From positions 1 to 64,000 of the forward strand of contig NZ_JAPEPT010000009.1 of assembly GCF_026339995.1 (NCBI RefSeq): a stretch of 64,000 nt of DNA, read 5' to 3'. The notes under the pieces were generated by a model, which saw only the letters and a program-made list of their open reading frames with translations, was not told the DNA's origin and searched no databases. The translations under genes were made by a program, and so were the position numbers. This document shows positions 52,672-61,718 of the stretch, piece after piece (within the stretch, counting starts at the first letter, position 1; every line of letters begins with the position of its first letter). Origin of the DNA: Streptomyces sp. NBC_01481. Lineage in GTDB: Bacteria; Actinomycetota; Actinomycetes; Streptomycetales; Streptomycetaceae.

Positions 52672-55600
52672 ATGGCGCAGCGAGCTGGGGCGAGACCGTC
52701 GATGCAGGAGCTGATCAGGCGACGCAGGCGCGCCGGGTTCGTCGGCAGACGCGGCGAACTGGCCCTGTTTCGCGAGAACTTCGATGTCCCGGTCGAGGAC
52801 GAGCGGCACCGTTTCGTCTTCCACATCCACGGCAACGCGGGCGTCGGCAAGACCTCGCTCGTGCGCGAGCTGGAGCACACCGCGCGGGAGCGTCAGGCGC
52901 TGACCGCCACGCTCGACGAGTCGGTCAACAGCGTGCCGGAGGCGATGGCGGCGATCGGCGCCCAGTTCGCGCAGCAGGGGAGTCCCCTGAAGGCGCTGGA
53001 CCGGATGCTGGCGACCTACCGGCAGCGACGCTACGAAGCGGAGTCGGCCACACCCGAGCCGGAGCCGGCTCCGGGCGGGGCGCCGCCGCCTCCGTCCGCC
53101 GGCTCGATGGTGGCTGCGCAGGCCGGACTGGTCGGCCTCGGTCTGCTGCCGGGCGTCGGGGCGCTGGCGGGCGGGGTGGAACCCGCGCAGATAGCCCAGG
53201 GCGCGGACCGCCTCAAGGCGTTGCTCAGCGCCCGCTTCCGCAATCAGGAGGACGTCCAGCTGGTGATGGACCCGCTGCGGATCCTCACCCCGGTTCTGAT
53301 CGCCGAACTGGAGCGTGTCGCTTCCGACAGCCCCTGGATCGTCCTCTTCTTCGACACCTACGAACGCACCGGCACGTTCCTTGACGGCTGGCTGCGTGAT
53401 CTGATCACCACCGAGCGATACGGCACCCTGCCCGCCAACGTCGTCGTCACCCTCGCCGGCCAGGGCAGCCTCGACCCCGGCTGCTGGGCCGATTACGCGG
53501 ACATCGTCACCGATCTGCCGCTGGAGCCCTTCACGGAGTCGGAGGCACGCCAACTCCTCGCCGCGAAAGGCGTGATGGACGAGGACGTCGTACGGGACGT
53601 GCTGCGGATCTCCGGCCGGCTGCCGGTGCTGGTCTCCACGCTCGCCGAGAATCCGGGCACCGGGGACGATCCGAGCGCCACCGCGGTGGAGCGGTTCCTG
53701 AAGTGGGAGCCTGACCCGGCGCGCAAGGCCGCCGCACAGCTGTGTGCGCTGCCGCGCAGGGTCGACGAGGACATCCTGCGCGCGGTGGTGGAACCGGGCC
53801 CGGGGCAGTCGGACGGGTCTGCGGACGGAGTGTTCACATGGCTGTGCGCGCTGCCCTTCGTGAGCATGCGGCAGGGTCGCGCCCAGTATCACGACGTCGT
53901 ACGCGGTCCCATGCTGCGGCTCCAGCGCGGCAGTTCGCCGCGCCGCTGGAGCGCCGCGCACACCCGGCTGGCCCAGACGTTCGCCGACAGGCGGGAGGCG
54001 GCGACAGAGGGCGTGGCGCCGGATGAACTGTGGGCACAGGAGAGCTGGCGGGGGCCACGCCTGGAGGAGTGGTACCACCGGCTGTGCGCACAGCCGCGCA
54101 CCGCGATGCCCGGGATGCTGCGAGACGGCGTGGAGGCGTGCGAGCAGGGCGGGGCGACGGCCCGGCGCTGGGCCCGGGTGCTGGCCGAGGCGGGGGAGGA
54201 CGCCGACGACGAGGAGGTGCGCAGGTGGGGCCGGGACGTGCTGGCCGCGCTGGAGGACGAGCAGCGCGGGGACACCGCGCTGCTCGGTCTGCTGCTGACG
54301 CGCGCCGGATTCGGCCCGGCGGATCAGGTGGCGGCCCTGGTCGTACGAGCCATGCTGCATCGCTTCGCCGAGCAGTACCGCAGCGCGAGTTCCGACTACG
54401 AGCGGGCGCTCACCCTCGACCCTGCCTGCGCCCGGGCGTACTACGGGCGGGCGATGGTGCTCCAGGCGGCGGCGGGGGACACGGCAGGTGCGCTGGAAGA
54501 CCTGAACCGCGCGGACACCCACTCCCCCGACACCGGGTGGATCCTGCAGGAACGCGGCGAGGTCCATCGGCAGCTCGGTCACCACGAGGAGGCGATCGCC
54601 GACTGCGACCGCGTCCTCGCGATGGAACCCGACGACGAGCGGGCGCTCGCCACCCGCGGCCACGCCAGGCATCTGCTGGACCGGAGCAGGGAGGCGCTGG
54701 CGGACCTCGACCGGGCGATCGAGCTGGACCAGGAGTATCTGTGGGCACTGATCCGGCGCTCGGAGGTACGGCAGGCACTCGGTGACGACGCCGGGGCCGT
54801 CGCCGACCTGGACCGGGCCCTGGAGGTCGACCCGGAATCGGCATGGGCGGTGGGCGAACGCGGCGATGTCCACAGGCAGGCCGGCCGCTTCGAGGAGGCG
54901 ATCGAGGATCTGGACCAGGCACTGCGCATCGACCCGGAGTACGCCTGGGCGCTGGGCAGCCGGGCCGCGGCCCGGGCGGCTCTCGGCCACGTCGACCAGG
55001 CGCTGGCGGACTACACCCGGGCCCTCGAGATCGACCCCGACTACAGCTGGGCGCTGGTGAAGCGGGCCGGCATCCACCATCGGCTGGGGGACCTGGAGGC
55101 GCAGTTCGCGGATCTGGACAGGGCGGTCGGCCAGGGTGAGGGCACCTCGTTCGCGCTGACCGAGCGGGGGGACGCGCACCACCGTGCGGGGCGGTACGAG
55201 GAGGCGCTCGCCGATCTGGACCGGGCCATCGCACAGAGACCGGAGTACGGGTGGGCCATCGGCTTGCGTGGCCAGGTGCTGCTGGCCGCCAAGCGGCTGC
55301 CGGAGGCCCTGACGGATCTTGAACGGGCCGCCGAATTACTGCCGAAGACTGCCTGGGTGCTGGCCGAGCGTGAGGACGCCTACGACGAATTGCGGGGGAC
55401 CGACGAGCTGCGGGCCCGCTGCGAGGAGGCGGTGGAGAACACCTCCGAGGCGGGGGCTTGGATCCGGCGTGCTTCCGCCCGCACGTCCGCGCGGCGCTAC
55501 GACGAGGCGCTGGCGGACTGGACCAGGACTCTGGAGCTGGACCCGGAACACGGCTGGGCACGGGTCCGCAGAGCGTGGGTCCGGGGGCGGCTCGGCGACC

Positions 55601-56304
55601 AGGAGGGATGGTTCGCCGATCTGGACCGGCTCGTCGCCACCGAGAAGAACCGCGGCTGGGCGCTGGCCCAGCGGGCGCGTTCCCTGACATCGAGGGGTCT
55701 GCTGCGGCGGGCGCTGGCCGACCTGGACCAGTGTGCGGCCATGGGTTACTTCCCCGCCTGGACACAGGGGCGTCGCGCGGTTGTCTGTCTCTACCTGGAC
55801 CGACCGGCCGCGGCGATGGAGGCGCTCGACTCCCTGCTCCCCGGAGACCGGGACAGCGAGCTGCCGCTCGTCGCCGAGACGCTGCGGCGCCTGGGCCGTT
55901 TCGAGGAGGCGCGGGAGACGGCCGAGCGGCTGCGGACGCTTGACGCGGAGGAGGGGCTCTTCCACCTGGCGATGGCGGCGAGCCGGATGGCGGGCACACA
56001 GCAGGCGGAGGGGCTGTGGCGAGAACTCGAAGAGCAGTACACCGACCGTGCCCCGCAGGCGCCCGTCGCGTGGGACCTGTGTGAACGGCTCGTCCTGTCC
56101 TGTGCGTTGGGGCAGTGGGGCGAGACCGGGCGGTTGCTGGAGCGGGTCCACGCGGAGCGGCCTGTGTGGGGAGAGCTCGCCGATCTGAAGGACACCCTGG
56201 CCGAATTCGCCCAATGCCCGGGCGCGGACACGGACCGGCTGGCGGAACTGCTGGCCGGGGTCAGGACGGCACGGGACGCCCTGGCCGGTGCGGGCGAAGG
56301 CTGA
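52672..56304 (+). CDS. Large STAND-type P-loop ATPase with TPR array
   Basis: A 1210-residue protein. The P-loop is GNAGVGKT (residues 54-61) and Walker B lies near 224-228 (VLFFD, followed by TYER). A Pro/Ala/Gly-rich insert at about 125-170 interrupts the ATPase. A winged-helix-like part (SARQLLAAKG...ISGRLPVLV) follows. From about residue 569 there are at least ten consecutive 34-residue TPRs (DLDRALEVDPESAWAV-type), then more divergent ones. This is the architecture of signal-transducing STAND proteins: nucleotide switch plus ligand-sensing superhelix, without an obvious effector domain. The start is 12 bases after fbiC, suggesting co-transcription. Partner and trigger unknown. Confidence 0.85.
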   Translation: MAQRAGARPSMQELIRRRRRAGFVGRRGELALFRENFDVPVEDERHRFVFHIHGNAGVGKTSLVRELEHTARERQALTATLDESVNSVPEAMAAIGAQFAQQGSPLKALDRMLATYRQRRYEAESATPEPEPAPGGAPPPPSAGSMVAAQAGLVGLGLLPGVGALAGGVEPAQIAQGADRLKALLSARFRNQEDVQLVMDPLRILTPVLIAELERVASDSPWIVLFFDTYERTGTFLDGWLRDLITTERYGTLPANVVVTLAGQGSLDPGCWADYADIVTDLPLEPFTESEARQLLAAKGVMDEDVVRDVLRISGRLPVLVSTLAENPGTGDDPSATAVERFLKWEPDPARKAAAQLCALPRRVDEDILRAVVEPGPGQSDGSADGVFTWLCALPFVSMRQGRAQYHDVVRGPMLRLQRGSSPRRWSAAHTRLAQTFADRREAATEGVAPDELWAQESWRGPRLEEWYHRLCAQPRTAMPGMLRDGVEACEQGGATARRWARVLAEAGEDADDEEVRRWGRDVLAALEDEQRGDTALLGLLLTRAGFGPADQVAALVVRAMLHRFAEQYRSASSDYERALTLDPACARAYYGRAMVLQAAAGDTAGALEDLNRADTHSPDTGWILQERGEVHRQLGHHEEAIADCDRVLAMEPDDERALATRGHARHLLDRSREALADLDRAIELDQEYLWALIRRSEVRQALGDDAGAVADLDRALEVDPESAWAVGERGDVHRQAGRFEEAIEDLDQALRIDPEYAWALGSRAAARAALGHVDQALADYTRALEIDPDYSWALVKRAGIHHRLGDLEAQFADLDRAVGQGEGTSFALTERGDAHHRAGRYEEALADLDRAIAQRPEYGWAIGLRGQVLLAAKRLPEALTDLERAAELLPKTAWVLAEREDAYDELRGTDELRARCEEAVENTSEAGAWIRRASARTSARRYDEALADWTRTLELDPEHGWARVRRAWVRGRLGDQEGWFADLDRLVATEKNRGWALAQRARSLTSRGLLRRALADLDQCAAMGYFPAWTQGRRAVVCLYLDRPAAAMEALDSLLPGDRDSELPLVAETLRRLGRFEEARETAERLRTLDAEEGLFHLAMAASRMAGTQQAEGLWRELEEQYTDRAPQAPVAWDLCERLVLSCALGQWGETGRLLERVHAERPVWGELADLKDTLAEFAQCPGADTDRLAELLAGVRTARDALAGAGEG

Positions 56305-56433
56305 GTCGTACGAGCCCTCGGCGCCCGCGGTGACTCCGGCTGCAGGGCCGCCGCCGGGAACCCGCACTGAACGCTGCTCAAAACCGGCTCGAGGGACCAG
56401 GCCCTGTCCGGCCGATCTTGCCGGGCCCGGCCT

Positions 56434-56511
56434 GATCGACCGGACAGGACCTAACGGTCACATACCGCTCAGCGCTCCCTTCCGGTCCTGAAGTGATCTG
56501 GTCCGGTCGAT
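56434..56511. repeat. Spaced inverted repeat upstream of the glycohydrolase-like gene
   Basis: GATCGACCGGAC (56434-56445) and GTCCGGTCGAT (56501-56511) are complementary arms 55 bp apart, 48 bp before the next start codon. They may be two half-sites of a looped operator. No gene lies in 56305-56559. Confidence 0.4.
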
Positions 56512-56559
56512 TACAGTGCTTCGCCAGGCATAGTTCGACGTCCAGGGGAGGGGCGCGGG

Positions 56560-57675
56560 GTGAGCGCAGCAGCTACTGCCGTGTGGGGCCGGGCCGAGCA
56601 GCAGGACTTCCGTGCCCGGGTGCGCGGTGCCCTGCTCGGTGGTGCCATCGGCGACGCGCTCGGCGCCGGGGTCTCGGCGCTGACCCTGGAGGAGATACGG
56701 GCGGGCCACGGCCCCGAGGGCATCGCCGACCTCGTGCCCGCCCACGGCCGCCGCGGGGCCGTCACCGCCGTCACCCAGCTGACGCTGTTCACCGTCGACG
56801 GGCTCATACGCGCCCAGGTCCGCCGTGACACCGGCGCCTGGCATCCGCCCACCGATGTGCACCGCGCCTATCTGAGATGGGCCGCCACCCAGCGCGACTG
56901 GGGCCCCGACGAACGCCGCAAGGACAACGGCTGGCTCGCCCGCGAGGAGTGGCTCTACACCCGCCGCAACGCCCCCAGGGCATGCCTCGTCGGGCTGGGC
57001 GACGAGACGATGGGCACCCTCGAAGCGCCGAAGAACCCGACCGCGTGCGACGCAGGCGCGCTGGTGCGCTCCGCGCCGTTCGGGCTGCTCGTGGGCTGGG
57101 AGCCGCAGTTGGTGTGCCAGCTGGCCGTGGAGTGCGCGGCGCAGACGCACGGCCACCCCACCGCGTATCTCTCGGCGGCAGCGTTCGCCGTCATCGTGCA
57201 CGGTCTGGCCCGGGGCGAGACCCTCGACGGCTCGGTGCAGCGCGCCCTCGCCCTGCTGGCCGCGCGGCCGGGGCACCAGCCCGTCACGGACGCCCTCCAG
57301 CTGGCGCTCGGCACCGTACGCCAGGGCATTCCGGGCCCGGCCAGGATCGCCTCGATCGGCGCGGGCGACAACGCCGAGGACGCCCTCGCCATCGCCGTCT
57401 ACTGCGCGCTCGTCGGCGAGGACATCCGGCACGGCCTGCGGCTCGCCGTCAACCACGACGGTCCCTCCGAGGCCACCGGCTCCGTCACCGGCGCGCTGCT
57501 GGGTGCCCTGCACGGCGAGACGGCCCTGCCGCCCGCCTGGCTCTCCGAGCTGGAGGGCCGCCCCACCGTCATCGAACTCGCCGACGACTTCGCGATGGAG
57601 ATGACCCAGGGCCCGGCCCTGCACGGCCCCACGGTCGCCTCGCCCGGCTGGCTGGCCCGCTACCCCCGCAGCTGA
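56560..57675 (+). CDS. ADP-ribosylglycohydrolase-like protein lacking metal ligands
   Basis: A 371-residue DraG-like protein from GTG 56560. The fold is clear: LLGGAIGDALGAGVSALTLE (residues 25-44), QLTLFTVDGLIRAQVR, and GSVTGALLGALHGE near the end. Active relatives read (T/S)DDTQMTLF and NHSGDSDSTG at the two metal sites. Here they read TAVTQLTLF (Ala70, Val71) and NHDGPSEATG (298-307). The acidic ligands for the two magnesium ions are thus mostly gone, so hydrolysis of ADP-ribose bonds is doubtful and a binding or scaffold role is more likely. A terminator follows and the symporter gene converges on it. Confidence 0.85.
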   Translation: MSAAATAVWGRAEQQDFRARVRGALLGGAIGDALGAGVSALTLEEIRAGHGPEGIADLVPAHGRRGAVTAVTQLTLFTVDGLIRAQVRRDTGAWHPPTDVHRAYLRWAATQRDWGPDERRKDNGWLAREEWLYTRRNAPRACLVGLGDETMGTLEAPKNPTACDAGALVRSAPFGLLVGWEPQLVCQLAVECAAQTHGHPTAYLSAAAFAVIVHGLARGETLDGSVQRALALLAARPGHQPVTDALQLALGTVRQGIPGPARIASIGAGDNAEDALAIAVYCALVGEDIRHGLRLAVNHDGPSEATGSVTGALLGALHGETALPPAWLSELEGRPTVIELADDFAMEMTQGPALHGPTVASPGWLARYPRS

Positions 57676-57681
57676 CGCGCG

Positions 57682-57715
57682 AGGGCCCGGCTCCACCCCT
57701 GGGGAGCCGGGCCCT
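57682..57715. terminator. Terminator between convergent genes
   Basis: AGGGCCCGGCTCC and GGAGCCGGGCCCT make a 13-bp stem with an 8-base loop, 6 bases after the glycohydrolase-like gene and 25 before the symporter stop. Confidence 0.85.
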
Positions 57716-57740
57716 GGTACGCGGGACGCAGGCGGGCGTG

Positions 57741-59333
57741 TCAGCCGTCCGCGCCCTCGCGGCCCAGCACCTTCGCCTCGGCCGGCTCGGCCGGCGCCGG
57801 CACGCTCGCCGTGGCGAGCCCGGAACCCTCCGGCCCGTCGTCGTCCGTGTTGATCCGGGCGATGACCGCGTCACGCTCGGGGGTGTCCTCCGGCTTGACC
57901 AGGCCGATCACGATGTAGAGCACGAGCGAGATCGCCAGCGGTACGGAGACCTGGTACTGCAGGGCCACATCGGTCCTGGCGGTGCCGTCGATCTCGTAGT
58001 TGAGGAAGAAGAAGGCGATCAGGCCCGCTGCCCAGCTGGTGAGCGCCGCCGTCGGTCCGGACTTACGGAACGGACGCAGCAGGCCGAGCATGAACGGGAT
58101 CGCGATCGGGCCCATCAGTCCGGCCACCCACTTGATCACGACGGTGATGATGTCCTTGAACGTGGGCGAGTTGACCTGGGTGGCGATCGCCATCGACAGC
58201 GCCAGGAAGGAGATCGTCGACAGACGCGCGGCGATCAGCCCGGCCCGCTCGGTCCAGCTCCGTGCCTTCTTGGAGATGACCGGCGCGATGTCCCGGGTGA
58301 AGACCGCGGCGATCGCGTTGGCGTCGGAGGAGCACATCGCCATGGTGTGCGAGAAGAAGCCCACGATGACCAGGCCCAGCAGACCGTGGGGCAGCAACTG
58401 CTCGGTCATCAGCGCGTAGGAGTCGGACGCGTCCGGCTTCTTCGCCTCGACGAGCAGCGGTGCGCACCACATCGGGAAGAACAGCACCAGCGGCCAGACG
58501 GCCCACAGGACCGCCGAGAGCCGCGCCGAGCGGGTGGCCTCACGGGCGTTGGCGGTCGCCATGTAGCGCTGCGCCTGGTTCCACATGCCGCCGTTGTACT
58601 CGAAGGTCTTGATGAAGAGGAACGCCAGCAGGAACGTCACGGTGTACGGTCCGGCGGTCGCGTCCGTGTGCCCCTGGAGCTCCGGCTCGTCCCAGATGGT
58701 CCACAGGGTGCTGAAGCCGTCCAGTTTGCCCATGACCGCGATGAGCATCGCGAGTCCGGCGAAGAGCTGGATGATGAACTGCCCCAGCTCGGTCAGGGCG
58801 TCGGCCCACAGACCGCCGACCGTGCAGTAGATGCCGGTGATGATGCCGGTGATCAGGATGCCCTGGTTGAGCGAGAGACCGGTGAAGACGGAGAGCAGGG
58901 TGGCGATCGCGGCCCACTTGGCGCCCACGTCCACGATCTTCAGCAGGAGGCCCGACCAGGCCAGCGCCTGCTGGGTCTTGAGGTTGTAGCGGTTCTTCAG
59001 ATACTCCAGCGGCGAGGCGACATGCAGCTTGGAGCGCAGGCGGTTCAGCCGCGGCGCGAAGAGCTTGGCGCCGATGAAGATGCCGATGGCGATCGGGAGG
59101 GACCAGGTCACGAAGGACGTGACACCGTACTTGTAGGCGATGCCCGCGTAACCGGTGAACATCACCGCGCTGTAGCCGGACATGTGGTGCGAGATGCCCG
59201 ACAGCCACCACGGCATCTTGCCGCCTGCGGTGAAGAAGTCGCTGACGTTGTCGACGCGCTTGTGCGACCAGAGTCCGATCGCGACCATCACACCGAAGTA
59301 TCCGGTGAGCACGGTCCAGTCGAGACTGTTCAT
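57741..59333 (-). CDS. Sodium:solute symporter (SSS family)
   Basis: A 530-residue transporter from ATG 59333 after AGGAGGGGG. It has about 13 membrane segments and the family marks VSDFFTAGGKMPWWLSGISHHMSG (around residues 30-53) and the helix-rich VGGLWADALTELGQFIIQLF. It resembles the sugar/nucleoside/organic-solute branch (SGLT-like) more than the acetate branch. The 155 bp upstream (59334-59488) contain an AT-rich stretch (CGAACAATTTTACTTGC on the minus strand) that is rare here and likely holds the promoter. Substrate unknown. Confidence 0.9.
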   Translation of the reverse strand: MNSLDWTVLTGYFGVMVAIGLWSHKRVDNVSDFFTAGGKMPWWLSGISHHMSGYSAVMFTGYAGIAYKYGVTSFVTWSLPIAIGIFIGAKLFAPRLNRLRSKLHVASPLEYLKNRYNLKTQQALAWSGLLLKIVDVGAKWAAIATLLSVFTGLSLNQGILITGIITGIYCTVGGLWADALTELGQFIIQLFAGLAMLIAVMGKLDGFSTLWTIWDEPELQGHTDATAGPYTVTFLLAFLFIKTFEYNGGMWNQAQRYMATANAREATRSARLSAVLWAVWPLVLFFPMWCAPLLVEAKKPDASDSYALMTEQLLPHGLLGLVIVGFFSHTMAMCSSDANAIAAVFTRDIAPVISKKARSWTERAGLIAARLSTISFLALSMAIATQVNSPTFKDIITVVIKWVAGLMGPIAIPFMLGLLRPFRKSGPTAALTSWAAGLIAFFFLNYEIDGTARTDVALQYQVSVPLAISLVLYIVIGLVKPEDTPERDAVIARINTDDDGPEGSGLATASVPAPAEPAEAKVLGREGADG

Positions 59334-59488
59334 GTGCCCCCTCCTGGGGTCCGCCTTGTGAACGCCGTTCATGGTGTGTCCATGCGCGCGGCCACGACAA
59401 CGACCTGAGGGGTCAAGTGCAAGTAAAATTGTTCGAGTTAATGACCTCCATTCACATCTGTGACTGAGGGAGGGGTCAAAAAGGGCGG

Positions 59489-60271
59489 CTACCGCATCAG
59501 TTCACCCGCGTTGACGAGCAGCGACTGACCCGTGATCGCCCGGGCCCGGTCGGATACGAGAAAGGCCGCGGCCTGTGCGACATCGCCGTCCGTGGCCAGC
59601 TCCGGCAGTGCCATCCGCTCGGTGAGCCGTGCGAGCACCTCGTCCTCCGGCACCCCCTCGGTGTGCGCGGTGAACTGGACGTACGCCTGCACGGGCGGCC
59701 CCCACATCCAGCCGGGCAGCACCGTGTTGACCCGGATCCGGTCCGGGCCCAGCTCGCGCGCCAGCGAGTACATCGCCGAGGTCAGCGCCCCCTTGGATGC
59801 CGCGTACGCCGCCTGCCACACCTGTGAGGGCGCCGCCACCGCCGACTGCGTCCCGATGATGACGACCGAGCCGCCGCGCTCCTTGAGTCCCGGCAGGCAG
59901 GCCCGGGTCATCCGCAGCGTGCCCAGCAGATTCACGTCGATGACCCCCCGCCAGGTCTCGAAGTCGGCGTCCGCGAGCCCGCCGAAATAGCTGTCCCAGG
60001 CGGCGACATGGACGACCGCGTCGATCCGCCCGAAACGCTCCAGCGCGAGCGCGGCCAGCGCCTCGCACTGCGCCTCGTCGGTGATGTCCGTGGCACGGTG
60101 GGCGGTGTGTGAGCCCTCGGGGTCCATCTCGCGCGCCGACTTGGCGAGATGGGCCTCGGTGCGGGCGCCGAGGACCGCGTTGCCCCCGTCCCGTACGACG
60201 GTCGCGGCGATCTGATGGCCGAGCCCGGCCCCGACGCCGGAGACGATCACGGTCTTCCCCTGGAGCAGCAT
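59489..60271 (-). CDS. Short-chain dehydrogenase/reductase
   Basis: A 260-residue SDR from ATG 60271 (MLLQGKTVIVSGVG) after GGGAGG. The glycine motif is SGVGAGLG (11-18), the catalytic Ser is in GTQSA (143), with Tyr156 and Lys160 (YAASK). The usual NNAG is replaced by HVAAWD, a recognised variation in divergent SDRs. It is divergent from the EthD-like gene, and a perfect CTGACG dyad lies between them, 29 bp before this start. It probably belongs to the same regulon as the catabolic genes at 15-28 kb. Confidence 0.87.
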   Translation of the reverse strand: MLLQGKTVIVSGVGAGLGHQIAATVVRDGGNAVLGARTEAHLAKSAREMDPEGSHTAHRATDITDEAQCEALAALALERFGRIDAVVHVAAWDSYFGGLADADFETWRGVIDVNLLGTLRMTRACLPGLKERGGSVVIIGTQSAVAAPSQVWQAAYAASKGALTSAMYSLARELGPDRIRVNTVLPGWMWGPPVQAYVQFTAHTEGVPEDEVLARLTERMALPELATDGDVAQAAAFLVSDRARAITGQSLLVNAGELMR

Positions 60272-60300
60272 CTGGGCGCCTCCCGGCACTGGCAGTTCTT

Positions 60301-60315
60301 CTGACGGGGCGTCAG
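60301..60315. promoter_or_regulatory. CTGACG-N3-CGTCAG operator, site 6
   Basis: CTGACGGGGCGTCAG is a perfect dyad in the 81-bp gap between the divergent SDR (60271) and EthD-like (60353) genes, placed to control both. Confidence 0.75.
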
Positions 60316-60352
60316 AGTAGGTGCCTCCACCGGAGGAAGGAAGGGGAGCGTC

Positions 60353-61192
60353 GTGAGCGAGGACACTCGGTCAGAGGTGTACGCGGAGCTGGCGGGCGTC
60401 GGTCCCTACGGGGTGCGCCCCGGCCACGCCCTGATCACCATGGTCGAACCGCAACCGGGCCATGAGTACGCGTACAACCGCTGGTACGAGGACGACCACT
60501 ACTACGCGGGCGCGATGGCCATGCCCTGGATGTACGCGGGACGGCGCTGGGTCGCCACGCGCGACCTCCAACTGCTGCGCTACCCGGAGAAGTCGGCCGT
60601 CGCCCAGCCCGTCACCGCGGGCTGCTACATCTCCACGTACTGGATCACCGACGGACGCTACGCCGACCACATGAAGTGGACCGTCGGGATCAACAAGCGG
60701 CTCAACCGGGACGGCCGCGTCTACCAGGACCGTACGCACGTCTTCACGGCCTTCCAGGACCACGAGGCGACGGTCTACCGGGACGGGGCGGCCGGCCCGC
60801 GCGACTATCACGCGCTGGACCATCCGTACGCGGGCCTGGTCGTCGAGGTGATCGACGCGGAGGGGCCCGAGCAGCGGGCGGAGCTCCTTGAGTGGCTGCG
60901 TACGAAGCATCTGCCCAAGCGGCTTGCCGGATCGTGCGCGGCGATGGTGACCGTCTTCCGGCCGACACCACTGCCCGGCGACCGGATGACCTATGTGAAG
61001 CAGGTCGAGGGTGTGGACACCCGGCTGACGCTGCTGTGGTTCCTCGAGGAGGACCCGAGGGAGCGCTGGGACTCTGCATTCGCAGGCCTCGACGTGGCGG
61101 TCGTCGAATCGGGGCTCGGGCGGGTGGAGCTCGTGGCTCCCTTCATCCCCACGGTCCCCGGCACCGACCGCTACGTCGATCAACTGCGCTGA
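60353..61192 (+). CDS. EthD/dimeric alpha-beta barrel-like protein
   Basis: A 279-residue protein from GTG 60353 after GGAAGGAAGGGGAG. It appears to contain two ferredoxin-like halves: HALITMVEPQPGHEYAYNRWYEDDHYY (residues 25-51), and a second around LVVEVIDAEGPEQRAELLEWLRTKHLP (161-187). NRWYEDDH is the segment typical of EthD-like proteins, whose members act in alcohol, ether or polyketide-type conversions. It is divergent from the SDR and shares the CTGACG operator with it. Function inferred only as part of that pathway. Confidence 0.75.
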   Translation: MSEDTRSEVYAELAGVGPYGVRPGHALITMVEPQPGHEYAYNRWYEDDHYYAGAMAMPWMYAGRRWVATRDLQLLRYPEKSAVAQPVTAGCYISTYWITDGRYADHMKWTVGINKRLNRDGRVYQDRTHVFTAFQDHEATVYRDGAAGPRDYHALDHPYAGLVVEVIDAEGPEQRAELLEWLRTKHLPKRLAGSCAAMVTVFRPTPLPGDRMTYVKQVEGVDTRLTLLWFLEEDPRERWDSAFAGLDVAVVESGLGRVELVAPFIPTVPGTDRYVDQLR

Positions 61193-61312
61193 GGCGGGGC
61201 GGGCGTGTCCCGCGGGGCGGCCGGACAGCAACCAGCCCCCTCGGCCAGGACGGCGGACCAGTCGAGAGGGCTTGACTCGGGCTGTGGCTAAGAGGTGCGT
61301 GTACGGCTCAAG

Positions 61313-61522
61313 TCACGCACCGCGCGGCGTGGTTCGGCTGACGTCAAGGACGAACGCCGACCACGTCTCGGCGGTGAAGTCGAGGACTCCCCTGCGGGGC
61401 TCCTTCGAATCGCGGACCGCGACTGTGGCGGCGCTCTCTGCCTTGACCTCCACACAGTCTCCGTTGACGGCGGAGTACGAGGACTTGGTCCATTCCGTCA
61501 GCGCATCGTGCCGAATCAGCAT
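61313..61522 (-). CDS. DUF397 protein
   Basis: A 69-residue DUF397 protein with WTKSSYSAVNGDCVEVKAE, AVRDSKEPRRGVLDFTAETW and the ending SAFVLDV. It belongs to the second XRE/DUF397 cassette in the window, with the regulator at 61719. Unlike the first cassette the two genes do not overlap: 196 bp separate them, holding a possible 46-codon ORF whose stop overlaps this start. Confidence 0.92.
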   Translation of the reverse strand: MLIRHDALTEWTKSSYSAVNGDCVEVKAESAATVAVRDSKEPRRGVLDFTAETWSAFVLDVSRTTPRGA

Positions 61523-61656
61523 GGTGACTCCGATGGTTGTGCCAGTTGTTGGGCCTTGTGCGCCCAGCCGCTGAGGGCAGCGGCTCTGCGGGCGACGCTA
61601 CGCCGCAACATCATTGGAGACATGCGGCGTTCACCCATCTGGATGGCATATTCCAT
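61516..61656 (-). CDS. Possible 46-residue peptide coupled to DUF397
   Basis: A small minus-strand ORF, MEYAIQMGERRMSPMMLRR and onwards, very basic and methionine-rich in its first half. Its TGA overlaps the DUF397 start (ATGCTGA). There is no clear ribosome site before its ATG. The overlap and the otherwise unexplained gap make it worth noting, but it may be chance. Confidence 0.35.
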   Translation of the reverse strand: MEYAIQMGERRMSPMMLRRSVARRAAALSGWAHKAQQLAQPSESPC

Positions 61657-61718
61657 CGAGATCTGTTCAGTTGAGGATGCGCGGGTGTATCGTGCGCGCC
61701 CCTAAGCTTGTTGCTTGA

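Noticed and set aside
52117..55182. 1021-codon minus-strand open frame
   Set aside because: Antisense to fbiC and the STAND-TPR gene; repeat-like because the TPRs are repeated on the other strand.
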